Made by a program: the position numbers and the translations under genes. Below are positions 9,356-17,737 of a stretch of 64,000 bases of DNA, piece by piece. This DNA is from Saccharicrinis sp963677245. GTDB lineage: Bacteria > Bacteroidota > Bacteroidia > Bacteroidales > Marinilabiliaceae. How positions within the stretch are numbered: the stretch's first letter is position 1; each line of letters opens with the position of its first letter. The stretch lies in NCBI GenBank assembly GCA_963677245.1, contig OY781921.1:372001-436000 (forward strand), in the 5' to 3' direction. Below the pieces are notes generated by a model. It was not told where the DNA came from. It saw nothing but the letters and a program-made list of their open reading frames with translations, and searched no databases.

Positions 9356-12300
9356 ATGAAGTTTATTATACATAGAAAAGTACTGATAAGTATGTTGTTT
9401 GTGGCATTAAGCCTATTGGGTATAGTGTCTTACAACTATTTACCGGTAGAATTATATCCCAATACCGAGCTTCCAGTTTTGTTTGTGCAGATTGCAGGTC
9501 AAACAGAATCAGATCCTAAATATGTGGAGCAGGAAGCTGTTATTCCCATGGAAGGAGTGGTGGGAACTATTGAGGGTATTGAGAAGATAGAGTCGAGAGT
9601 AAATCCGGGAAGAGCTACCATAAGTATTTATTTAACCAAGGAGGTGGATTTTAAATATGCCTATTTAAAACTGGCTGAAAAGGTTGAAGCTTCGCAACAT
9701 TTATTGCCGGATGACTATCAGGCAACGGTGATGAAGATTGATATGGATCAATTTACCAATCAGTTTATGTCTATTCAGGTTTTGGGCGAAGGAGATGTAG
9801 ACAGAGTACGTGCCATTACTGATGAAAAAATTACGGATAAGATTGAAAGTATCGATGGTGTAGCCGGGGTCGAAGTATATGGAGGTAGGCAAAAAACAGT
9901 CGAAATAACGCTGAATGAAGACAAGCTGGAAGGTATGGGAATTACTACCTCAGAGGTGCGTCGGAAAATACAAAACAACGAGGGAAGCAAAACATTTGCC
10001 GGACGCGTTGAAGATCAGGGACAGTATCTGTTTGTAAATGTAGAAGGGGAATATAACAATATCGGAGATTTAGAAAATGTAGTGATTAAGGAAGAAGGGC
10101 CGGTTTTATTAAAGGATATTGCAGATATTGTTTTTGGAGTTAAAGAACAAACCAGCTATAGCCGTGTAAATGCCAAAGAGTCGGTGACCATTAACGTTTC
10201 CCGGGAATCTACGGTCAATCAAATTGAACTCTCAGGTAGAATAAAGGAAGAGGTTGAAAAGCTAAATAATGAACTGCAATCGAGTGGCGTTGAGATTACC
10301 ATTACGTCTAACTCGGCAGAAACCATGGAAGAAAATATTTCATCCATTATTAATCTGGCCTTGATAGGAAGTATATTGGCTGTATTTATTCTTTGGATAT
10401 TCCTGAAGAATATTCCGTTGGTGTCATTGGTCATGCTGTCAATTCCTATTTCAGTATTTTCAGCTTTTAACTTGTTTTACGCCTTTAATATATCCATCAA
10501 TACTTTTACCCTTATCGGTATTGCTCTGGCGGTTGGAATGCTGATAGATAACAGTATTGTGGTGTTGGAGAATATTTACCGAGTAGCCTCTACCAATTCA
10601 GATCGGGATAAGGCAGTTATTATGGGAACACGAGAGGTATGGCGAGCTATTCTGGCGGCAACCTTAACTACCATAACGGTATTTCTACCATTTGCATTTT
10701 CATCGAATATGTTGTTTAAGCTGGTGGCTAAAAATATCAGTGTTTCCATAGTAGGAACCTTATTAATTTCATTGGCTGTTGCTTTATTGCTTATTCCAAT
10801 GATGACACATAGTGTGTTGTGGTACGGAAAGTTAGATGTTCAAAAACGCTTACGCAGATTGCCACTTCATCACAGAATGGTGCAGTCTTATATGGTGTTA
10901 TTAAAAAGTGCACTTCGGGTTCCTGCCCGAACTATCAATATTGCCGTATTGGTATTTTTTGCAAGTGTGGCCATTAGCCTACTGGTGAGTATTTCGGTAA
11001 GTCAGGAAGTGGAAACACCGGAGTTTGTTGTGGATATTGAACGACCATCCGGTTCTACTTTAGAAAGTACAGATATTATGGTTCGCGAATTAGAAAAACG
11101 AATAGGTGATATCACAGAAGGCGACCAGCTTATAAGTCAGGTATACGAAGAAAAAGCGAGTTTAACGCTCAAATTAAAAGAGGACTATAAAAAGGAATCA
11201 AAAAGAACTTTAGGTGAAATTAAAGCCGATGTTCAGGCGCGCTTATATGGTTTTGATGATTCTGAAATAAATCTGGAACAAGGCGGAACTACTTCAGGAG
11301 GAAACAGTGGTTTTGGTGATAACCCGGGTTTAATGTTGATGGGCATGTTTGGAATTGGTCAGCAACAGGAAAGTGTGGTGATAAAAGGAGAGGACTTTGA
11401 TAAAATGCTGCTGTTGGCCGAAGATATCAAATACATATTAGAGGATAATATGGAGGATGAATTAAGGTCGGTAAGGGTAAGTGCAGGCTTTCCTCGTCCG
11501 GAAGTTCATTTGGAATTTGATCCCGGTCTGATGAGTTTATATCAGGTAACGCCACAGAATGTAATGGCAGAGTTGGCTACATTTCGTACACAGGTTTCGT
11601 CAGGTGGTACTTTGAAACTGGATAACCAGGAATATGATATTGTGATGAAGGCTGAAAATCCGAAACCTGAAGAAGAGATTCCTGCCAAAACATATGATGA
11701 CCTCGAAAAACTTAATGTAGCTTCTACTAATGGTTCGTTGGTTGCATTGCGTAATTTTTCAGATATTATTTATTCCAGTGGCCGTGCCGAAATTTTACGG
11801 GTTAATCAGCAAAAGGAAATTACCATTCGTTATGGATTTAATGATGAAATCAATGATTCAAAATCATTGTTGGCACAAGCGCGAATGGATGTGGATAATC
11901 TGATTGAAGAAATAAACCTGCCTTCGGGTACGGCGGTGGAAGTATTGCACGAAGAGGATATGTTTAGCGAATTCTATTTTTTAATAGGTATGGCTTTCAT
12001 ATTAATCCTGATGATTCTGGCTTCGGTATTTGAATCGTTTGTTGCGCCATTTGTAATGTTGTTTTCTATTCCTCTGGCAGCTATTGGTTCACTTTTAGGT
12101 TTAATTTTCTCTGGTAATTCGCTTATTCAACTCAATACCTTAATTGGCTTTTTAATCCTTTTAGGTATCGTAGTCAACAATGGAATTATTTTAATTGATT
12201 ATGCCAATATCTTGCGCAGACAAGGTATGAAACATTCCAGAGCACTGATACAGGCTGGAATTTCTCGTGTTCGTCCTATTTTAATTACGGCTTCTACAAC

Positions 12301-14104
12301 CATTATTGCCATGTTACCTTTGGCCTTAGGTAAATCAGAATATGTGGGTAGTTTGGGTGCACCTTTTGCCATTACAGTAGTGGGTGGGCTATTGGTGAGT
12401 ACCTTGTTAACCTTGGTATTTATCCCCACTTTTAGTTTTGGACTGGAAAATGCTTTAAAATGGATTAAATCCTTAAACTGGATTTTAAAAGCTAGTATTT
12501 ATACAGCATGGGCAATAGGAACCTTGTGTGTTTACTATGTATTTGACCATAGTTTTATGTGGCAGTTACTGGAGTATTTTATTGTGATTGTAGGTGTGCC
12601 TGCCGTGGTATATTTTGTCAGAACCAGTTTACGTCAGGCGCAAACCAAATTAATTAAAGATGATGAGCCAATTACTATCAGACTTCAGAACGTAGTGAAA
12701 ATATACGACCGTGACAGTCGCTTTTTAAGAGAGTGGAAAACGGCCATGCGATATGGTTTTGGTGAGCGAAAAAGCAAAGGAGTAAAGCATTATCAGGAAG
12801 GCTTGGTTTGGCAAATTCCAATGATGGGCTTTTTATTATGGATGACCTGGAGTTATCTGGAAAGCTCATTATGGAACTTTATATTTATGTTGAGCTCCTA
12901 TTTTATCTTTCTTTCCTATTTATCTTATCTGAGTTCGTGGCCGGATAAAAAAGGAAGGAGCCAACGCTGGTTTGGAGACAAAAGCTGGCTGTTCAAAACC
13001 ATTTTATTTGGCTATCCTTTAATCACCTTATTGGCCTATGCCTTCAAGTTCGAAGCAAAGGCTTCAGCTATAGTATGGGGCGTTTTATGGTACAGTTGTA
13101 TTTATATTTATGTAACGGGTAAAAAGCTCTTGACTCAAAATATTAATGTAGAAAGGCTAAAAGGACGTTTTGCCGGAATGCGTCGTACCTGGTATATCAT
13201 CGTTCGTTCTATTCCTGTTATTGGAAAACAAAAACAACCTTTTAAAGCGGTTAAAGGAGTTTCTTTAACTATGAAAAGCGGTATGATTGGCTTGCTTGGC
13301 CCCAATGGAGCAGGTAAAACCACTATTATGCGAATTATTTGTGGTATCCTGGATCAGAGCTATGGAAAAGTATTTGTAAATGGACTTGATTCGTTAAAAT
13401 ACAGAGAAGAATTACAGGGATTAATTGGTTATTTGCCACAGGAATTTGGTTCTTATGAAAACATGACATCCTATGAGTTTTTGGATTATATGGCCTTGTT
13501 AAAAGGTTTGCGTAATCGCGAAGAACGTCATGATCGGGTAGAATATGTATTAAAGGCGGTGCATATGTGGGAGCGGAAAGACAATGCTATTGGTTCTTTT
13601 TCAGGAGGAATGAAACAGCGTATTGGTATTGCTCAGATTATGCTGCATTTACCTCGTATTTTGGTGGTAGATGAGCCTACTGCAGGATTGGATCCACGAG
13701 AAAGAATTCGTTTTCGTAACCTGCTGGTTGAATTAAGCCGCGATAGAATTGTCATCTTCTCTACACATATTATTGAGGATATTTCCAGCTCATGTAACCA
13801 GGTGGCTGTTATGAAAAAAGGTTACCTGAAATATTGGGGTAAGCCGGCTGAATTATCTGCCATTACACAAGGTAAAGTATGGACGTTTGAAGTACCTGCT
13901 TCGGAATTTGAAAGCGTTAATAAACAATACCAGGTGGTGCATCATATCGGAAATGGAGCTAATATTAAAGTAAGAGTGTTGGCAAATGAAAAGCCGGTTG
14001 AAGAAGCGGAAGCAGTACATTCAAGTTTGGAAGATTCTTACTTGTGGTTATTGCGCTCGGATCATAACAATATAAATATTAAGGAAGATGTGGTGGTGAT
14101 GTAA
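9356..14104 (+). CDS. RND efflux permease fused to ABC ATPase domain (hybrid transporter subunit)
   Basis: 1582 residues in one uninterrupted frame. Residues 1-~1035 are a complete RND permease (TM4 D398-N399, TM10 N941-N942, no TM10 lysine). Two more hydrophobic segments (~1043-1092) follow. Residues 1106-1118 read like the first strand and A-loop of an ABC ATPase (V-V-K-I-Y1117-D). About 170 residues with four hydrophobic segments intervene before the domain resumes near F1296. The rest is complete: Walker A G-P-N-G-A-G-K-T-T (1315-1323), Q-loop Q1362, signature F-S-G-G-M-K-Q-R (from 1415), Walker B D1439-E1440, H-loop H1471, then a G-K-V-W tail like that of the first gene. All added membrane segments are even in number, so the ATPase parts stay cytoplasmic. 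The domains are certain; the split ATPase and joint function are inference. Confidence 0.9.
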   Translation: MKFIIHRKVLISMLFVALSLLGIVSYNYLPVELYPNTELPVLFVQIAGQTESDPKYVEQEAVIPMEGVVGTIEGIEKIESRVNPGRATISIYLTKEVDFKYAYLKLAEKVEASQHLLPDDYQATVMKIDMDQFTNQFMSIQVLGEGDVDRVRAITDEKITDKIESIDGVAGVEVYGGRQKTVEITLNEDKLEGMGITTSEVRRKIQNNEGSKTFAGRVEDQGQYLFVNVEGEYNNIGDLENVVIKEEGPVLLKDIADIVFGVKEQTSYSRVNAKESVTINVSRESTVNQIELSGRIKEEVEKLNNELQSSGVEITITSNSAETMEENISSIINLALIGSILAVFILWIFLKNIPLVSLVMLSIPISVFSAFNLFYAFNISINTFTLIGIALAVGMLIDNSIVVLENIYRVASTNSDRDKAVIMGTREVWRAILAATLTTITVFLPFAFSSNMLFKLVAKNISVSIVGTLLISLAVALLLIPMMTHSVLWYGKLDVQKRLRRLPLHHRMVQSYMVLLKSALRVPARTINIAVLVFFASVAISLLVSISVSQEVETPEFVVDIERPSGSTLESTDIMVRELEKRIGDITEGDQLISQVYEEKASLTLKLKEDYKKESKRTLGEIKADVQARLYGFDDSEINLEQGGTTSGGNSGFGDNPGLMLMGMFGIGQQQESVVIKGEDFDKMLLLAEDIKYILEDNMEDELRSVRVSAGFPRPEVHLEFDPGLMSLYQVTPQNVMAELATFRTQVSSGGTLKLDNQEYDIVMKAENPKPEEEIPAKTYDDLEKLNVASTNGSLVALRNFSDIIYSSGRAEILRVNQQKEITIRYGFNDEINDSKSLLAQARMDVDNLIEEINLPSGTAVEVLHEEDMFSEFYFLIGMAFILILMILASVFESFVAPFVMLFSIPLAAIGSLLGLIFSGNSLIQLNTLIGFLILLGIVVNNGIILIDYANILRRQGMKHSRALIQAGISRVRPILITASTTIIAMLPLALGKSEYVGSLGAPFAITVVGGLLVSTLLTLVFIPTFSFGLENALKWIKSLNWILKASIYTAWAIGTLCVYYVFDHSFMWQLLEYFIVIVGVPAVVYFVRTSLRQAQTKLIKDDEPITIRLQNVVKIYDRDSRFLREWKTAMRYGFGERKSKGVKHYQEGLVWQIPMMGFLLWMTWSYLESSLWNFIFMLSSYFIFLSYLSYLSSWPDKKGRSQRWFGDKSWLFKTILFGYPLITLLAYAFKFEAKASAIVWGVLWYSCIYIYVTGKKLLTQNINVERLKGRFAGMRRTWYIIVRSIPVIGKQKQPFKAVKGVSLTMKSGMIGLLGPNGAGKTTIMRIICGILDQSYGKVFVNGLDSLKYREELQGLIGYLPQEFGSYENMTSYEFLDYMALLKGLRNREERHDRVEYVLKAVHMWERKDNAIGSFSGGMKQRIGIAQIMLHLPRILVVDEPTAGLDPRERIRFRNLLVELSRDRIVIFSTHIIEDISSSCNQVAVMKKGYLKYWGKPAELSAITQGKVWTFEVPASEFESVNKQYQVVHHIGNGANIKVRVLANEKPVEEAEAVHSSLEDSYLWLLRSDHNNINIKEDVVVM

Positions 14105-14226
14105 GGCATTTCTTTTTATTAAAGATATTTTCAAGATGATGATTTGTTGTCATTCTATAAAAATGAAAGATTAAAACTATATTGAGGATTTAATAATCAT
14201 TACAAAACAATAGAACCCATACAATT

Positions 14227-14580
14227 ATGCTAAAATATAATTTCGCACGCGTATTTAGAGCAAGAGGAATAGAGCGCCCTTTTTCGTTTCTAAAAAAAGC
14301 CGGTTTCTCTGATAATTTTTCCACGAAAATTAAAAAGAACCAGGTAAAACGCTTGGAGCTAAAAGAAGTGGAAAAGTTGTGTGTGCTACTTAAATGTACA
14401 CCTAATGATGTATTGGAATGGGTTCCGGATACACATGCAGAGGTGGAGGAAACGCACCCTTTAAGCCATATGAAGAAACCTGAAAATGATGTGGATTTTG
14501 TAAAAACACTCAACGAAATTCCTTTGGGTAAACTCGAAGAGTTAGAACGTATTTTAAAAGAACATTTAGGTAAAAAGTAA
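14227..14580 (+). CDS. small XRE/Cro-C1-type helix-turn-helix regulator
   Basis: 117 residues. Residues ~1-65 resemble the HTH_26-like Cro/C1 fold: an alpha-helical start, then a segment with L-E-L-K-E-V-E-K-L followed by the typical L-K-C-T-P-N-D-V-L of short XRE regulators. The remaining half is charged and probably helical. It follows the RND-ABC fusion after 122 bases and is separated by a single base from the ABC-2 permease downstream, so it is translated with that permease. It may be the local transcriptional regulator of the efflux operon, but no operator was identified. A role other than DNA binding cannot be excluded. Confidence 0.72.
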   Translation: MLKYNFARVFRARGIERPFSFLKKAGFSDNFSTKIKKNQVKRLELKEVEKLCVLLKCTPNDVLEWVPDTHAEVEETHPLSHMKKPENDVDFVKTLNEIPLGKLEELERILKEHLGKK

Positions 14581-14581
14581 T

Positions 14582-15274
14582 ATGAAGAATATTCTCCAGA
14601 TCATTAAATACAATCTTAAAATTATATTTGGAAACCGCTTTATTTATTTCTTAGGGGCTTCTATTATTTTTTATTTGCTGATCACTTCTATTGCACTGTT
14701 TTCTGATGATTCGATTGGTGTAGATGATGTGTATTATCAACTTATTTTTCCGGGTATTTTATTAATGTTTTTTCCCACCAGTTTTGGAATCCAAAATGAC
14801 GAAGACGCCCGAATTCTGGAAATTTTGTTTGGAATTCCTAATTATAGATACAAAGTATGGTTAGTGCGCTTATCTATTATTTTTTTAATGGTATTTGTTA
14901 TTATTACCATTCTGGCTTTCCTGAATAATTTTGTATTAGTGGAATTACCGGTGTTTGAAATGGGAGTGCAATTAATTGTGGTTCTCGTTTTATTCGGAAC
15001 ACTTGGTTTTTTATTCAGTACTATGATCAAAAACGGAAGCGGAACAGCAGTTATTATGGTGGTAGTAGGGCTTGCTTTGTGGTTTTTGCATGGTTTTAAC
15101 GGAGAGTCTAAATGGAATGTGTTCTTAAACCCTTTTGCAGCTCCCCGCAATATGAGTGAGTCATTGTACGAAGCCACTCTGTTTCAAAACCGATTAATCA
15201 TTTTGACAGTTGCTGTAGCTGCTATTTTATGGGGCTTGTTTAATTTACAGCGAAGAGAGAAGTTTATTAAGTAG
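14582..15274 (+). CDS. ABC-2-type membrane permease (small)
   Basis: 230 residues with about six hydrophobic segments and the ABC-2 pattern: a short cytoplasmic N-terminus, a hairpin followed by a charged stretch (D-E-D-A-R-I-L-E-I-L-F), four further membrane helices and a basic C-terminus. It is encoded one base after the HTH gene, at the end of the operon. No separate ATPase gene lies next to it, so the ABC domain fused to the RND permease or the ATPase at the start of the operon may drive it. That pairing is inference. A bidirectional terminator follows about 170 bases downstream. Confidence 0.8.
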   Translation: MKNILQIIKYNLKIIFGNRFIYFLGASIIFYLLITSIALFSDDSIGVDDVYYQLIFPGILLMFFPTSFGIQNDEDARILEILFGIPNYRYKVWLVRLSIIFLMVFVIITILAFLNNFVLVELPVFEMGVQLIVVLVLFGTLGFLFSTMIKNGSGTAVIMVVVGLALWFLHGFNGESKWNVFLNPFAAPRNMSESLYEATLFQNRLIILTVAVAAILWGLFNLQRREKFIK

Positions 15275-15284
15275 GAGAGGGTGA

Positions 15285-15312
15285 TACAAGTATCAGTATA
15301 CAAGTATCAGTA
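15285..15312. repeat. exact tandem repeat, 2 x 14 bp
   Basis: The 14-base word TACAAGTATCAGTA occurs twice head to tail directly after the stop of the ABC-2 permease. No function is apparent. Similar AGTATCA-type words occur in other Bacteroidota intergenic DNA as I recall, but I could not check this. Confidence 0.8.
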
Positions 15313-15445
15313 ATCATATAAGAATTCACTGTTATTTATTGGAAATCATTTGTTCCGGTTTATCATTATAGAACTTGCTTTTGGAGCTTAAAACCACAGA
15401 TTCCATATTAGATACAAGAATTCATTTGTTGTCAATATAGATACA

Positions 15446-15477
15446 AAAAACGGCCACCTGAAAAGGTAGCCGTTTTT
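15446..15477. terminator. bidirectional intrinsic terminator
   Basis: A 14-base stem with a single mismatch (AAAAACGGCCACCT / AGGTAGCCGTTTTT) and a GAAA loop, with the A and T runs built into the arms, lies between the convergent ABC-2 permease and YfiR genes. It should terminate both transcripts. Confidence 0.85.
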
Positions 15478-15500
15478 GCTATATCTTATTAATTGTTGTA

Positions 15501-16007
15501 TTAATTAGCAGCCATCTGAGCTAATTTGCTACTTACACTAATTTTCTTTCCTTGTGCCACATCCTGGTTTAACTGAAAAGTCAATTTACTATTTTGTACC
15601 TTAAAGTTAATCGCTGCAAATTCTGGCATAAAATGTTGTTCTTCTGTAATAGGTAGCACAGAAATATGTGATAATTCACCTAGTATTTTTTTGGCTTTAC
15701 TTGATTTTCCTGTTGGAACGAACAGTACCTGACAATCTTTCACCTGATCCGAAGACTCAACTTCTATAACTTCAATTTTTGCATAGCCAACACTTCTTCC
15801 ATTTACAGAAGCATTCAACTCTTTAAAAATTTCCTGATTTTTACCTAACACTCCAATTTTGAATGTTTTCATTGACTCCTGCTCCGGCCATTTAATGTAG
15901 CGCATAAAATTGGCTATAAATGAAGCTTCAACCTTTTGAATCTTAACCTGAGCACCTGCCACTCCAACCATTACGGTTAATACAATTAATACTAAAAATT
16001 TTTTCAT
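15501..16007 (-). CDS. YfiR family periplasmic protein (DUF4154)
   Basis: 168 residues from the ATG at 16007. An upstream in-frame TTG would add six residues, but the ATG gives a clean signal peptide (M-K-K-F-L-V ... G-A-Q). The conserved core of the YfiR/DUF4154 family is visible: V-K-A-like start, F-I-A-N-F-M-R-Y-I-K-W-P, the G-V-L-G strand, and the later C-Q-V-L-F-V-P segment. In Pseudomonas YfiR restrains the YfiN diguanylate cyclase, but in Bacteroidota the family is usually found with signalling kinases or outer membrane proteins. No GGDEF gene is in the window; the nearest gene on the same strand is a CheY-like receiver about 300 bases upstream. Confidence 0.85.
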   Translation of the reverse strand: MKKFLVLIVLTVMVGVAGAQVKIQKVEASFIANFMRYIKWPEQESMKTFKIGVLGKNQEIFKELNASVNGRSVGYAKIEVIEVESSDQVKDCQVLFVPTGKSSKAKKILGELSHISVLPITEEQHFMPEFAAINFKVQNSKLTFQLNQDVAQGKKISVSSKLAQMAAN

Positions 16008-16186
16008 CCTTCTACTAACAAACAATCTGATAATTAATTATTTTCCAATATCAAGTTCTTTAACGTGTTGCCAGTAGCTAAGTTTCTGATTTTATTTTTT
16101 TTAACCTTTTAAGGCATTAGTTTACTTTTATAGCTCATGAGGGCTTAATGTGCATTGAAATAGTGTGTTATGTGTTTTGTAAACAA

Positions 16187-16237
16187 ATAATAGCTTAGTT
16201 TTTTATGAATAAAATCATATAAAAACTAAGCTATTAT
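16187..16237. repeat. long inverted repeat, ~19-bp arms
   Basis: Left arm 16187-16206 and right arm 16219-16237 are complementary apart from one extra T, around a 12-base AT-rich loop. On the minus strand it lies 74-124 bases after the receiver gene and before the YfiR gene. It could be a terminator or processing hairpin for the receiver mRNA, though no strong U-run follows. Confidence 0.6.
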
Positions 16238-16310
16238 CTAGTTCTATACACTATTTTTTAACACTTTTTACGAAAATACAGGGCTTAATTACTCTGTATA
16301 AAAGACTTAA

Positions 16311-16673
16311 TTAACCTGCCAACTTTAAAACTTTAATTACATCTTTAAATTCACTTAACAATACAGGCTTGTGCAAATAAGCTGTTGCTCCGTACAATAA
16401 ACAAGACTCAATAGTGTTTTGATCTGCATCACCAGATACAACAACTACAGGTATACCCATCCATTCCTCTTCTAAATCTTTCAGAACTTCAAAGCCATCT
16501 TTTACAGGCATATGAAGGTCTAATAAAACTAAGTCCGGCCTTTCTTTAACTATTGTTTTCCACCCCTCTAGTCCATTGTCTGCCTCAAGAATATCCAGAT
16601 TGTAGTTTTTCAACATTCCTTTCAACATTTTACGACTGTCAATCGCATCATCTACAATTAATACCTTTTTCAT
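16311..16673 (-). CDS. stand-alone response regulator receiver (CheY-like)
   Basis: 120 residues, a single receiver domain with no output. The acidic pocket is D8-D9, the phosphoacceptor is D52 (L-L-D-L-H-M-P), the switch residue is S80 (V-V-V-S-G-D) and the conserved lysine is K102 (H-K-P). It is therefore a competent phospho-switch or phosphate shuttle. No histidine kinase is adjacent; the nearest in the window is near 45642-48935, which has its own receiver partner. A good -7 box lies upstream and a long inverted repeat lies downstream, so it is probably transcribed alone. Confidence 0.93.
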   Translation of the reverse strand: MKKVLIVDDAIDSRKMLKGMLKNYNLDILEADNGLEGWKTIVKERPDLVLLDLHMPVKDGFEVLKDLEEEWMGIPVVVVSGDADQNTIESCLLYGATAYLHKPVLLSEFKDVIKVLKLAG

Positions 16674-16698
16674 GGATATTTGTTTTAGGTTATAAACT

Positions 16699-16706
16699 CA
16701 AAAATA
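16699..16706 (-). promoter_or_regulatory. Bacteroidota -7 box for the receiver gene
   Basis: On the minus strand this reads TATTTTTG, a full match to TAnnTTTG, about 26 bases before the ATG. No clear -33 TTTG was found. Confidence 0.5.
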
Positions 16707-17155
16707 ATAACGAATAAACCACCTTAAAAGATTTCAATTGTTGACAAATCAGTGTTTTAAGGTTGGAAAATGACATTATTAAGAGATAAACAGGTTCTTT
16801 GTACTTTAATTAAATAAATATAAGAATATATACATATGTTATAATTAAAAAATTGAATAAAAGGAAGATATCTTGATTCAATATTTTTCTCGCATAGCCA
16901 GTAAATCACAAGGAAAGCTCGAGGAGCGTTGAAATTTAATTGCTTTCTCAATGTACTTAGTGAAATCTTTAGTGTTCTTAGCATGAAACTCACTAAATGG
17001 GCATTATGTTTTTTTATAGGGAATGCATTGGAAAAGTTTCTTAATATAAGCGGTACCCTTCCTATACATTCAGTACAGGAACAAAATTAAGACCTGCTTC
17101 AACAAGAAAGAATGGGCGAGGAAATTTTACTGAAAACATTTCATTTCAATTGTAT
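16707..17155. other. non-coding stretch with degenerate repeat words
   Basis: No convincing gene is seen between the receiver gene and the Cys-rich membrane protein. A minus-strand open frame at 16757-16993 has no recognisable features and biased AT-rich composition. Around 16956-16981 two TTAGTG words occur in text resembling low-complexity repeats (CTTAGTG...) often seen between Bacteroidota genes; it may be a decayed repeat element. Confidence 0.35.
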
Positions 17156-17163
17156 TACATTTG
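17156..17163 (+). promoter_or_regulatory. Bacteroidota -7 box for the Cys-rich membrane protein
   Basis: TACATTTG matches TAnnTTTG exactly. It lies inside the longest open frame beginning near 17112, which argues that translation starts at the ATG at 17184 instead. Confidence 0.45.
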
Positions 17164-17183
17164 CATTGATAAAAGTGCATTTT

Positions 17184-17543
17184 ATGAGAGAAGAAGAGGC
17201 TAATAAAAACAATCTTCATTTATGTGAAAAATGCCTGAATAAGAGTCTTGATATTCATAAAGGGTTAATTTGTAGATTACATAGTCAAAAGCCTAATTTT
17301 AAAGGTAGTTGTATAGAATTTGTTCAAAAGAATACCTCCCATAAGAAAGTTGCTTCAAGAATAAAGAGAGGTGAAAATGAAAGTCTTTATACTAGATTAG
17401 ATAATCTTGAAAGTAGTAAAATAAAATATAAAATGGATTCTCAACCATCAGAGGAATTTTCAATGTGGGATGATATAAATCAAATATCTTATATTATTTT
17501 GATCATTTTGTTAGGCATAGTTGGAATACTATTTTTTTTCTGA
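17184..17543 (+). CDS. small membrane protein with N-terminal four-cysteine motif
   Basis: 119 residues from the ATG at 17184; a longer frame from about 17112 is less likely because a -7 box lies within it. C14-x2-C17, C30 and C43 sit in a pattern (C-E-K-C ... K-G-L-I-C ... P-N-F-x-G-S-C) that I recognise at the N-terminus of many small Bacteroidota proteins and that probably binds a metal. A polar linker follows, then one C-terminal membrane helix (~97-118), giving a tail-anchored arrangement. No enzymatic motif is present. The pentapeptide gene begins about 195 bases later on the same strand. The function is unknown. Confidence 0.65.
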   Translation: MREEEANKNNLHLCEKCLNKSLDIHKGLICRLHSQKPNFKGSCIEFVQKNTSHKKVASRIKRGENESLYTRLDNLESSKIKYKMDSQPSEEFSMWDDINQISYIILIILLGIVGILFFF

Positions 17544-17618
17544 TCTACTCTCTAAATTTCATACAATTAGCCTGTCTAGGACTAATACCTTTTATTTGAT
17601 TATTGCCATAAAGGATAA

Positions 17619-17637
17619 ATCAACTTTTAAAGTTGAT
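17619..17637. repeat. perfect 9-bp palindrome
   Basis: ATCAACTTT and AAAGTTGAT flank one central base, about 100 bases before the pentapeptide-repeat gene. It could be an operator or a hairpin; nothing else supports either. The 17521-17748 frame across it shows no family resemblance. Confidence 0.4.
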
Positions 17638-17737
17638 ATTGATGGCGGTAAAAGCAATACCAAGCGTTTTTTATATTGGCACAATGTTGAAATGGGAAGA
17701 GAGCCTTTAAAAAGTTATATTTACACCTTAAAAACAC

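Noticed and set aside
16757..16993. 78-codon minus-strand open frame
   Set aside because: AT-rich, no family resemblance, no signal or domain, overlaps degenerate repeat text.
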